Source: Mucilaginibacter sp. UR6-1 (GTDB lineage: Bacteria; Bacteroidota; Bacteroidia; Sphingobacteriales; Sphingobacteriaceae). From it: DNA of 64,000 nucleotides. Both the position numbers and the translations under genes were made by a program. The notes below the pieces were generated by a model. It saw only the letters and a list, made by a program, of their open reading frames with translations, searched no databases and was not told the DNA's origin. This document shows, piece by piece, positions 44,685-52,813 of this stretch; within the stretch, counting starts at the first letter, position 1, and every line of letters starts with the position of its first letter. Where the stretch lies: contig NZ_JAJIWP010000001.1 in assembly GCF_020880975.1 (NCBI RefSeq), positions 1,116,001-1,180,000 of the forward strand, given 5' to 3'.

Positions 44685-47498
44685 ATGAAGCAAAAACTAT
44701 TATTAATTTCCGTTTTTTACGCCTTAGCCACCACTGTTGCCTACGGGCAGCAAACAACTAAGGATAAGCTAAAGAAAACCCGGATAGACCACTTCTTTAC
44801 CTGCTCGTTGGACCAGTTTATGGACACCATTGCCCGCAGGCTTGATATTACCATTGTCTATGAGCGCGACTCGCTCGTTAAAATGGATGTTAACGAGCAT
44901 TTCTTTAACGAATCCATGCAGGCGGTACTCAAACAGGTTTGTAATGAAAACGACCTGCAATACTGGATTGAGAATGACGGCACGGTATACATACTACAAC
45001 AGCCGGATGACCTACCCCGCCTGCAGCAATTATACAAGCTGCAGCAAACAGCTCGCAACTTTAACCCCAAACGCATACCCGAAGCTAAACATGCGCCAAA
45101 GCACTTTATGTTTGCGCTTACGGGCAGGGTTACCGATCAAAAAACGGGCGAAGCCTTGCCCGGCGCTACGGTAAAAGTTCGTGGCACTGATATGGCCGGG
45201 CAAACCAATACCAGCGGCAATTTTACCATACTGAATATACCATCAGATACCTCGGTTGTCGAGGTAACCTTCGTGGGTTATCAGGCTGATTATTTCAGGC
45301 TTGACAGCGGTAGTGTTAAAAGGCCGGTAAGCTTTGGCCTGTTCCCGGCCATGAACAATACCATTAGCGAGGTAAGCATTACCGGGCGTAAAAAAGGGGT
45401 ATTGAATACTGATAGCCGCAAAGTGAGCGTACTACAGCTTACCCCTGCCGCGCTTAACAAACTACCCAACATTGGCGAACGTGATATTATGCGCGCCTTT
45501 CAGTTGATGCCGGGTGTAAGCGCTACTAACGAATCATCATCCGGAGCGTATGTACGCGGCGGTACACCTGATCAAAACCTGGTGACCTTTGATGGCTTTA
45601 CCGTTTACCAGGTTGACCACCTGTACGGCTTTTTCAGCGCCTTTAACAGCAATGCCGTACGCGATGTGGAATTGTACAAAGGCGGTTACTCGGCAAAATA
45701 CGGCGGTCGCCTGTCCAGCGTTACCGAGATCCGTGGCAAGGATGGCAATAAAAAGGAAGCTAACATCGGCGGTGATCTGAGCTTGCTCAGCACAAACATA
45801 TATGCCGAAACCCCTATCGGAGATAAATCATCGGCATTGGTGGCTTTCAGACGATCATACCAGGGACCGCTTTACGATAAGATTTTTGGACAGTTTAATA
45901 CTTCAACTGCCAACAATGGCCCCGGAGGGAGTGGTGGCCCTACCGGCGGAGTGGGTGGAGGAATGGGAGGCGGACCGGGCGGGTTCGCCAACCAAACCAC
46001 CCCATCATCATACTTTTATGATCTGAATGCCAAATACAATTATGCCATTAATGGCTCAAACACCATAAGCTGGAGTTTATATAACGGTGCCGACAAACTG
46101 GATAACAGCCGTGAAATGACGCTTCCCTCCTTCCAGACCTCAACAGGCGGAACGCTGAACATCAATGATGATACGCACTATGGCAATACAGGCACCAGCC
46201 TGAAATGGACAACATCTGCCGGAAAATTATTCGGCTCAACCGTGGCCAGCTACTCGGGCTTTTTCAGTGATCGTAACCGTGGCACTACCGGAACCATTAC
46301 CGACAGCAATACAACCACAACCATAAACAATGGCATCCTCGAAAAAAATAAGCTGAGGGATTACAGCCTGAAATCTGACTGGGAATGGCAGATAGCCTCA
46401 CCTTTAAAGCTTGACTTTGGTGGCTTTGCCACAAGGCAATCCATTGATTATACTTATGTTCAAAATGATACCACCACGCTTATTGACCAGCACAACAGCG
46501 GCACAACAGCAGGCGGTTTTGCTGAGCTGGAAATTGATCCGAGCGATAAACTGCATATTCAGCCGGGGTTCCGTACAACATACTTCTCGCCAACAGGCAA
46601 AATGTATTACGAGCCAAGGCTGTCATTAACCTACAAACTTACTGACAGGATTACGCTGAAAGGCGCTACGGGCCGCTACTACCAGTTTACCAGCAAGGTA
46701 ACGCGTGAGGATGTTGCGGGCGGCGACCGTAACTTTTGGGTATTGGCCGATGATAAAAACATCCCGGTAGGTAAGGCCGACCATTTTATTGCAGGAATTG
46801 GCTATGAAACCAACAACTGGCTTTTTGATGTTGAAGGTTATTATAAAAAACTTGATGGCTTGACCGAATACTCCATACGCCAGCAAGGCGGCGGCATGGG
46901 TATGGGTGGTCCGTTTGGCGGCGGCACTACAACTACTACCCTGACACAGAATTTTTACAACGGATCGGGCTATGCCAAAGGCCTTGAATTTTTGCTGCAG
47001 AAAAAAGCGGGCATGTACACCGGCTGGCTAAGCTATACCCTTGCCGAAGCTAAAAATAAATTTGAGAACTACGGTACCGACTATTTCCCGGCCAATCAGG
47101 ACATTACCCACGAGTTTAAGGCCGTGAACATGTACCACTGGCAGCGATGGAGTTTCGCGGCAACCTTTATATTCAGCACAGGGCACCCGTATACCGCGCC
47201 GGTAGGCACTTACACCATCAACACGCTGGATGGCAACAAGATAAACTATCTGTCGGTTAGCAGTAAAAATGGCGAGCGCCTTCCCGCCTATCACCGTCTT
47301 GACCTCTCGGCCACTTACGACCTGTTACGTACCGATGGCAGTAAAAAAGGCAGCCTGGGCTTCTCATTCTTTAACGCTTACAACCACGTTAATACCTGGT
47401 ATAACGAGTATTATATACGCAACAACCAGGTAATCACCACAGTGGTAAAATACCTGGGCTTCACCCCTAACGTAACGTTAAGCCTTAATCTTAAATAA
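44685..47498 (+). CDS. TonB-dependent outer membrane receptor with STN domain
   Basis: 937 residues from ATG 44685. Signal peptide (LLLISVFYALATTVAYG), STN domain (SLDQFMDTIARRLDITIVYERD), then a carboxypeptidase-like beta sandwich (LTGRVTDQKTGEALPGATVKVRGTDMAGQTN), plug domain (RKKGVLNTDSRKVSVLQLTPAALNKLPNIGERD), and the beta barrel. STN domains pass a signal to inner-membrane regulators such as FecR, but no such gene is present here; the LytS/LytR pair is the nearest regulator. Two glycine-rich loops (near residues 410-440 and 735-750) lie in the barrel. Next are DUF4249 and NHL lipoproteins. Confidence 0.9.
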   Translation: MKQKLLLISVFYALATTVAYGQQTTKDKLKKTRIDHFFTCSLDQFMDTIARRLDITIVYERDSLVKMDVNEHFFNESMQAVLKQVCNENDLQYWIENDGTVYILQQPDDLPRLQQLYKLQQTARNFNPKRIPEAKHAPKHFMFALTGRVTDQKTGEALPGATVKVRGTDMAGQTNTSGNFTILNIPSDTSVVEVTFVGYQADYFRLDSGSVKRPVSFGLFPAMNNTISEVSITGRKKGVLNTDSRKVSVLQLTPAALNKLPNIGERDIMRAFQLMPGVSATNESSSGAYVRGGTPDQNLVTFDGFTVYQVDHLYGFFSAFNSNAVRDVELYKGGYSAKYGGRLSSVTEIRGKDGNKKEANIGGDLSLLSTNIYAETPIGDKSSALVAFRRSYQGPLYDKIFGQFNTSTANNGPGGSGGPTGGVGGGMGGGPGGFANQTTPSSYFYDLNAKYNYAINGSNTISWSLYNGADKLDNSREMTLPSFQTSTGGTLNINDDTHYGNTGTSLKWTTSAGKLFGSTVASYSGFFSDRNRGTTGTITDSNTTTTINNGILEKNKLRDYSLKSDWEWQIASPLKLDFGGFATRQSIDYTYVQNDTTTLIDQHNSGTTAGGFAELEIDPSDKLHIQPGFRTTYFSPTGKMYYEPRLSLTYKLTDRITLKGATGRYYQFTSKVTREDVAGGDRNFWVLADDKNIPVGKADHFIAGIGYETNNWLFDVEGYYKKLDGLTEYSIRQQGGGMGMGGPFGGGTTTTTLTQNFYNGSGYAKGLEFLLQKKAGMYTGWLSYTLAEAKNKFENYGTDYFPANQDITHEFKAVNMYHWQRWSFAATFIFSTGHPYTAPVGTYTINTLDGNKINYLSVSSKNGERLPAYHRLDLSATYDLLRTDGSKKGSLGFSFFNAYNHVNTWYNEYYIRNNQVITTVVKYLGFTPNVTLSLNLK

Positions 47499-47499
47499 C

Positions 47500-48300
47500 A
47501 TGAAATTCAAGCACATATACATACTCATCACTTTAATCAGCACAACCCTGTTCGGCTGTAAAAAGGAAGACAATACCGTAGTGGCCGACCGCGCGGTAGT
47601 AGTTGCCTACCTGATGCCGGGGCAGGCACCATCCGTTAAAATTTATCAGCAAAAAGCGTTTGATGACACCGCATCATATGGTGCTTTGGTAACGGGGCTA
47701 AATCTAACCCTTTACAATGGTGCTGATTCGGTATCAATGCAGGAAACAGCCACCGGTACCTATAATTACAGCAATACCGCCTACATTCAAACCGGAAAAA
47801 CCTACAGCTTAAAATTCAGCTACAACAACGAAACCGTAACGGCTACTACCACTGTACCGATAAAAACTACAGGCTTTACGGCATCAGTAACAACCATTTT
47901 GGTACCCGTAGATGATGACTTTCCAAGTGCCGGCACTACAGATTCGGTTGCCGTGGTTTACCGGTGGAACAATCCTGATTCGCTGTACCATGTGCTGGTA
48001 TTTAAAAACGACGAGCTATACCCTTTCATCCTGAGCGGCAGGCGCGGTAATGCCCAGGCAAACTTTACTATTAACGCCAAGCAGCAGGCCGGGTATGATC
48101 TGTATTACCGAACGCTTAACTACAAAGGCACTTATAAGGTGATACTGTTTACCGTTAATAAAGAATATAATGACGTTTTAAGCAGCAACGCCAACACCTC
48201 ATCGCAACAGCTTACCAACCCGCCGGGCAACATTACCAACGGCTACGGCATATTCACCGCCATGCAGGCCGATACCCTACAATTAACAGTAAACCAGTAA
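47500..48300 (+). CDS. DUF4249 lipoprotein
   Basis: 266 residues, starting two bases after the receptor stop. Lipobox LFGC (Cys20) with KKED. The rest has the DUF4249 pattern: AVVVAYLMPGQAPSVKIYQQKAF, LVTGLNLTLYNGADSVSM, YSLKFSYNNETVTATTTVP, and an aromatic strand near the end. DUF4249 proteins usually sit next to TonB receptors with carboxypeptidase-like domains and are thought to be surface lipoproteins of the transport complex. Substrate unknown. Confidence 0.87.
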   Translation: MKFKHIYILITLISTTLFGCKKEDNTVVADRAVVVAYLMPGQAPSVKIYQQKAFDDTASYGALVTGLNLTLYNGADSVSMQETATGTYNYSNTAYIQTGKTYSLKFSYNNETVTATTTVPIKTTGFTASVTTILVPVDDDFPSAGTTDSVAVVYRWNNPDSLYHVLVFKNDELYPFILSGRRGNAQANFTINAKQQAGYDLYYRTLNYKGTYKVILFTVNKEYNDVLSSNANTSSQQLTNPPGNITNGYGIFTAMQADTLQLTVNQ

Positions 48301-48312
48301 ATCACCATTATC

Positions 48313-49650
48313 ATGAATAAGCATTTATATAAATTTTTATTATTTGCCGCTGTTTTAATAGCAGGCTGCGGTAAAAGCACACAGTATGACCTGCCTGCCA
48401 TAACCACAGTACAGCCCATTTTTGAGGCAGCTACCGGTATTGTATGGACAGGTGGTAACGCACCGGGCGATGATTATTATATATCGGGCTATGGTGTATG
48501 CTGGAGTACTACAAACGCTATCCCTACTATAGCCGATTCAAGAACATCCGAAACGTTAAACAGGCTGGCATTTACCAGCACCATTGCCGACCTTGCCGCG
48601 GGTAGTACCTGTTACATCAGGGCGTATGCCTCAAACACCACGGGTACATCATACGGCGAGGTTTTCACGATGCAAATTCCTGAAAAAAGCGCTGTTAGTA
48701 CGCAGGTTACTACCCTTGCGGGTAATTCAGCGGCAGGTTTTGTTGATGGTAACGGCGCATCAGCCTCGTTTAATTCCCCGATGGGTATCTGGGCGGATCA
48801 AAACGGGAACATTTATGTGGCGGATTCATTTAACAGCGCTATCCGTAAGGTTACATCAGCCGGAGAAGTATCAACCGTTACCGGTAAGGGATATATTGGT
48901 TATGTTGACGGCAGTTTAACTGATGCACAGTTTTACGCCTGCTCGGGCATAACGGGCAACAACAACGGTACATTTTACGTGGCCGATCGCGGTAATAACA
49001 TGATCAGGAAGATCAGCGGCGACGCAGTAACTACCTTCGCGGGTGTAGGCACCGCCGGAAGCGATGATGGCACAGGTACCGGCGCTACGCTAAATAGTCC
49101 GGCAAGCGTAGCCTTAGCGGCATCGGGTTACTTATTTGTTGCCGATAACGGGAACAGTCTGATCCGTAAAATATCGCCGGATGGCGTAGTTACCACCTTT
49201 GCAGGTAATTTAACAGCGGGTTATACCAACCGTACCGGTACCGATGCGGCCTTTAATAAACCCAATGCAATAGCAGTTGATGCCACGGGCAACGTTTACG
49301 TGGCGGAAGCAGCCAACCATGCTATCCGCAAAATTGACCCTGACGGCGTAGTAAGCACCGTAATAGGCAGTCCTGAAAATACCGCTATAGTGGGTAACCC
49401 TACAGGCTTGGCTGTTGATGCAAGCGGCAACTTATACATAAGCGATACTGCCGGGCGCATATTAAAGCTGGATACAGAACATGTGTTGACAGTGATAGCG
49501 GGCTCAACCACCGCAGGTTATACCGATGGCGGGGGTAGCGTAGCACTGTTTAATAATCCGCAAGGGTTAGCAACTGATGCCGCAGGTAATTTGTATGTGG
49601 CTGATTATGGCAACCATCGCATCCGTAAAATTACGTTTACGACTAATTGA
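48313..49650 (+). CDS. NHL-repeat lipoprotein
   Basis: 445 residues. Lipobox LIAGC (Cys19). Residues 40-120 form a fibronectin-like domain (CWSTTNAIPTIADSRT, STCYIRAYASNTTG). From about 130 there are NHL beta-propeller repeats: FNSPMGIWADQNGNIYVADSFNSAIRKV, LNSPASVALAASGYLFVADNGNSLIRKI and others, five to six in all, ending in a closing blade. Surface propellers bind proteins or glycans. It closes the receptor operon, and a terminator follows. Confidence 0.85.
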   Translation: MNKHLYKFLLFAAVLIAGCGKSTQYDLPAITTVQPIFEAATGIVWTGGNAPGDDYYISGYGVCWSTTNAIPTIADSRTSETLNRLAFTSTIADLAAGSTCYIRAYASNTTGTSYGEVFTMQIPEKSAVSTQVTTLAGNSAAGFVDGNGASASFNSPMGIWADQNGNIYVADSFNSAIRKVTSAGEVSTVTGKGYIGYVDGSLTDAQFYACSGITGNNNGTFYVADRGNNMIRKISGDAVTTFAGVGTAGSDDGTGTGATLNSPASVALAASGYLFVADNGNSLIRKISPDGVVTTFAGNLTAGYTNRTGTDAAFNKPNAIAVDATGNVYVAEAANHAIRKIDPDGVVSTVIGSPENTAIVGNPTGLAVDASGNLYISDTAGRILKLDTEHVLTVIAGSTTAGYTDGGGSVALFNNPQGLATDAAGNLYVADYGNHRIRKITFTTN

Positions 49651-49683
49651 TTTTTTTTGATTGCAATACAGCAAGATACAATT

Positions 49684-49731
49684 AAAAAGGGCCTTATTTA
49701 TGCTTTAATCACCATAAATAAGGCCTTTTTT
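49684..49731. terminator. Bidirectional hairpin terminator
   Basis: Inverted repeat GCCTTATTTATG (49691-49702) and CATAAATAAGGC (49713-49724), flanked by an A-run on the left and six T on the right. It separates the receptor operon from the next genes. Confidence 0.85.
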
Positions 49732-49765
49732 ATTAAGTTTGATGAGCTAACAAGCACAATTAATC

Positions 49766-50065
49766 ATGCCTTCTGACGAATTGATCTCGCACATTCAAAC
49801 TAAAGCAAATATTGTAAATGTTGTATCAGCGTATATCCCTTTACAGGATAGCCGTAAAGCCTTAAAGGGGCGTTGCCCATTTCACCCGGATACAAACGCT
49901 TCACTCATGGTATCGCAGGAGAAAAATACATTTAAATGCTTTGGCTGCGGTAAAGAGGGCGGCCCTATTGAGTTCTTAATGGCTGTTGAAGGTAAAAGCC
50001 GCACTGAAATTGCCGGCAGATTAGCCGTAAAACTTGGCCTGGTGCACGATATGCGTACGGCATAA
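49766..50065 (+). CDS. Stand-alone CHC2 zinc-finger protein
   Basis: 99 residues that correspond only to the DnaG N-terminal zinc-binding module: IQTKANIVNVVSAYIPLQ, GRCPFHPDTNASLMVSQEKNTFKCFGCGKEGGPIEFLM, with the C-x2-H and C-x2-C ligands, and a short helix. No TOPRIM/RNA polymerase domain follows, while DnaG is about 600 residues. It could be an accessory DNA-binding or primase-related protein. The ORF is complete with its own terminator-separated unit. Confidence 0.85.
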   Translation: MPSDELISHIQTKANIVNVVSAYIPLQDSRKALKGRCPFHPDTNASLMVSQEKNTFKCFGCGKEGGPIEFLMAVEGKSRTEIAGRLAVKLGLVHDMRTA

Positions 50066-50144
50066 CCAAAATTTTACTTACCGCACATAAAATATTGGCT
50101 TGCTTTAGCTGTTTTTTAGTAAAATAGCAACCACTAAATACAGC

Positions 50145-50615
50145 ATGCCCATGAATACTCCTGAAGAGAACTTCGCACAACTCGGCTTAACCCTTCCACC
50201 CGCCCCTGCCCCGCTTGGCGTTTACAAACCCTGCCTTGTAGATGGTAAATACCTGTATGTATCAGGCCACGGCACGGTGCAGCATGATGGCTCACTTATC
50301 ATAGGCCGCATAGGTGATACCATTGATATGGAAAACGGCAAACTGGCCGCAAGGCAGGTGGGCCTGGCTATACTGGCAACCATAAAGGCCAACATTGGCA
50401 GCCTCGACAAAGTTAAGCGGGTTATTAAAGTGCTGGGCATGGTAAATTGTGTGCCCGAGTTTGAAAAACACCCTTACATTATAAACGGCTGCAGCGAATT
50501 ATTTGCGCAGGTATGGGGTACCGAAAATGGCATAGGTGTGCGCAGCGCCGTGGGCTTTGGATCGCTGCCTGATAATATTCCGGTTGAAATTGAGGCGCTG
50601 TTTGAATTATTATAA
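50145..50615 (+). CDS. RidA/YjgF-like protein, long form
   Basis: 156 residues (a second ATG at 50151 is equally good). PAPAPLGVYKPCLVDGKYLYVSGHGTVQHDG, VGLAILATIKANIGSLDKVKRVIKVLGMVN, and RSAVGFGSLPDNIPVEIEALFEL match the YjgF-endoribonuclease-like family often found next to amino-acid enzymes. It likely clears reactive enamine/imine intermediates produced by the adjacent PLP enzyme. It is followed after six bases by that gene. Confidence 0.87.
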   Translation: MPMNTPEENFAQLGLTLPPAPAPLGVYKPCLVDGKYLYVSGHGTVQHDGSLIIGRIGDTIDMENGKLAARQVGLAILATIKANIGSLDKVKRVIKVLGMVNCVPEFEKHPYIINGCSELFAQVWGTENGIGVRSAVGFGSLPDNIPVEIEALFELL

Positions 50616-50621
50616 ACAGCT

Positions 50622-51734
50622 ATGGAAGCTACATCATGGTACGCCATAACTGATATTAACAAGCTGGATACGCCTGCGCTGGTGGTATATCCCGACAGGG
50701 TAAAACACAACATTGAATTACTCAAGCAATTGGTTGGTGATACAGGCAGGTTAAGACCTCACCTCAAATCGCACAAAAGCGCTGATGCTTTGCGGCTGAA
50801 CATGCAGGCGGGCATAACCAAATTTAAATGCGCCACCATTGCCGAAGCAGAAATGGCCGGGTTGTGCCTCGCACCGGATGTTTTGCTGGCCTATCAACCT
50901 GTTGGGCCAAAACTGGAGCGATTTGTTAACCTCATAAAATACTATCCGGAGACACATTATTCGTGCCTGGTTGACAGTGTAATTGCCGCAAAACACATTG
51001 CTGAGGCTGCATTTGCTAACAAACTGGTGATTGATGTTTATATTGATATAAATGTGGGTATGAACCGCACAGGCATTGCCGCCGGTGCCGATGCTATTGC
51101 TTTATACATTGCATGCAGCCAGATGAACGGTATTAACCTGCGCGGCCTGCACGCGTACGATGGCCATATCCACGATGCCGATATTGAGGTGCGGCGAGTA
51201 CGGTGTGAAGCTGCTTTCGAGCCATTAAAAAAAATGATCGTACAGTTAAAAGCCCTGAACTATACACCACTTGTAATTGCCGGTGGTACGCCCACCCTGC
51301 CTGTACACCTGCAATGGAAAGAAGCCGAATGCAGCCCCGGTACTTATATTTACTGGGATGTGAACTACGAGCAATCATACCCCGAGCAACCATTTTTACC
51401 TGCCGCTTTACTGGTTACCCGGGTGGTATCGTTGCCTGATGAAACGAAGATCTGTGTTGATCTGGGTCATAAATCAATATCTGCCGAAAACCCATTGGAT
51501 AAACGTGTGGTGTTTTTGAACGCGCCCGAACTTACGCCGGTTAGCCACAGCGAAGAGCACATGGTTTTGGAGGCAGGCATAGGCCATACCTACCAGCAGG
51601 GTGATGTATTGTACGGTTTGCCCTATCATATTTGCCCCGGCGTGGCGCTGTATGAACGTGCCATCACCATAGAAAATGGACACATAACGGGCGAATGGAA
51701 AACCACCGCGCGCGACCGTAAAATTAATTTTTAA
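50622..51734 (+). CDS. D-threonine-aldolase-like PLP enzyme
   Basis: 370 residues. Fold-type III (alanine-racemase-like) barrel: DTPALVVYPDRVKHNIELLKQ, then RPHLKSHKSAD with the PLP Lys (about residue 50), VDVYIDINVGMNRTGI, HAYDGHIHD, and the C-terminal metal-site region GLPYHICPGVALYE (His/Cys) typical of DSD1/D-TA. It acts on D-threonine, D-serine or related beta-hydroxy D-amino acids. It sits between a RidA protein and a dipeptidase. Confidence 0.87.
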   Translation: MEATSWYAITDINKLDTPALVVYPDRVKHNIELLKQLVGDTGRLRPHLKSHKSADALRLNMQAGITKFKCATIAEAEMAGLCLAPDVLLAYQPVGPKLERFVNLIKYYPETHYSCLVDSVIAAKHIAEAAFANKLVIDVYIDINVGMNRTGIAAGADAIALYIACSQMNGINLRGLHAYDGHIHDADIEVRRVRCEAAFEPLKKMIVQLKALNYTPLVIAGGTPTLPVHLQWKEAECSPGTYIYWDVNYEQSYPEQPFLPAALLVTRVVSLPDETKICVDLGHKSISAENPLDKRVVFLNAPELTPVSHSEEHMVLEAGIGHTYQQGDVLYGLPYHICPGVALYERAITIENGHITGEWKTTARDRKINF

Positions 51735-51737
51735 GCT

Positions 51738-52808
51738 ATGCTGATTGTAGATGCCCACCTTGACCTGAGCATGAACGCGCTGGAATGGAACCGCGACCTT
51801 ACCCGCCCTGTTGCCGAGATCAACGCCCGCGAAGCAGGCCTTACCGATAAGCCCGACCGTGGCAAGGCGGTAGTATCATTGCCCGAATTGCGCAAAGGCA
51901 ACATCGGCCTGGTGGTAGCAACCCAGATAGCACGGTATGTTGCACCTGGTAATACGCTGCCGGGCTGGCATTCGCCTGAGCAGGCATGGGCGCAAACACA
52001 GGGACAGTTGGCGTGGTACAGGGCGATGGAAGATGCCGGTGAAATGGTGCAGATACATAACCTGCAAACGCTTGAAGCGCATTTGAATGTATGGGCTGAT
52101 GGATTTGATAACATTGAAAAACCTGTCGGTTATATTTTGAGTCTGGAGGGAGCGGATTCGATAATTACTATTGATCATCTGGAAAAAGCTTACAACTATG
52201 GCTTACGCGCTTTAGGCCCGGCACATTACGGCCCCGGCAGGTATGCGCAAGGTACAGATGCGACGGGCTATATGGGTGAGGCGGGGCGCGAGTTGCTGAA
52301 AGAGATGGAACGCCTGAACATTATTTTGGATGCAACCCACTTATGCGATGACAGCTTTTGGGAAGCGCTCGACAATTTTAACGGCCACGTATGGGCGAGC
52401 CATAACAACTGCCGTGCCCTGGTGAACCACAATCGCCAGTACAGTGACGATCAGATTAAAGCGCTGATCGAACGCGGCGCGGTGATTGGCGCGGCGCTGG
52501 ATGCCTGGATGATGGTACCGGGATGGGTGCGCGGCGTATCTACTCCCGAAGGCACTAACTGTAACCTTGAAGCGATTATTGACCACATTGACCATATATG
52601 CCAGTTGGCGGGCAATACGCTTCATGTAGGTATTGGCTCAGATCTGGATGGAGCTTTTGGGCGTGAACAATGCCCTTATGATCTGCATACCATAACCGAT
52701 TTAAACAAAATACCCGCGCTGCTTGGCAAACGCGGGTATAACAAAAACGACATTGAAAATATGATGCACGGCAACTGGCTGCGCTTTTTACGCAAAGCCT
52801 GGGCCTGA
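51738..52808 (+). CDS. Membrane dipeptidase-family (M19) peptidase
   Basis: 356 residues, no signal peptide or membrane helix. IVDAHLDLSMNAL (metal HxD), SLEGADSI (bridging Glu), LDATHLCDDSFWEAL and VWASHNNCRALVNHNRQYSDDQI (His ligands), and GIGSDLDGAFG at the end: the M19/renal dipeptidase metal site is complete. It cleaves L-D dipeptides. With the D-amino-acid enzyme and RidA it forms a likely D-amino-acid/dipeptide catabolic operon. Confidence 0.88.
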   Translation: MLIVDAHLDLSMNALEWNRDLTRPVAEINAREAGLTDKPDRGKAVVSLPELRKGNIGLVVATQIARYVAPGNTLPGWHSPEQAWAQTQGQLAWYRAMEDAGEMVQIHNLQTLEAHLNVWADGFDNIEKPVGYILSLEGADSIITIDHLEKAYNYGLRALGPAHYGPGRYAQGTDATGYMGEAGRELLKEMERLNIILDATHLCDDSFWEALDNFNGHVWASHNNCRALVNHNRQYSDDQIKALIERGAVIGAALDAWMMVPGWVRGVSTPEGTNCNLEAIIDHIDHICQLAGNTLHVGIGSDLDGAFGREQCPYDLHTITDLNKIPALLGKRGYNKNDIENMMHGNWLRFLRKAWA

Positions 52809-52813
52809 ATGGG

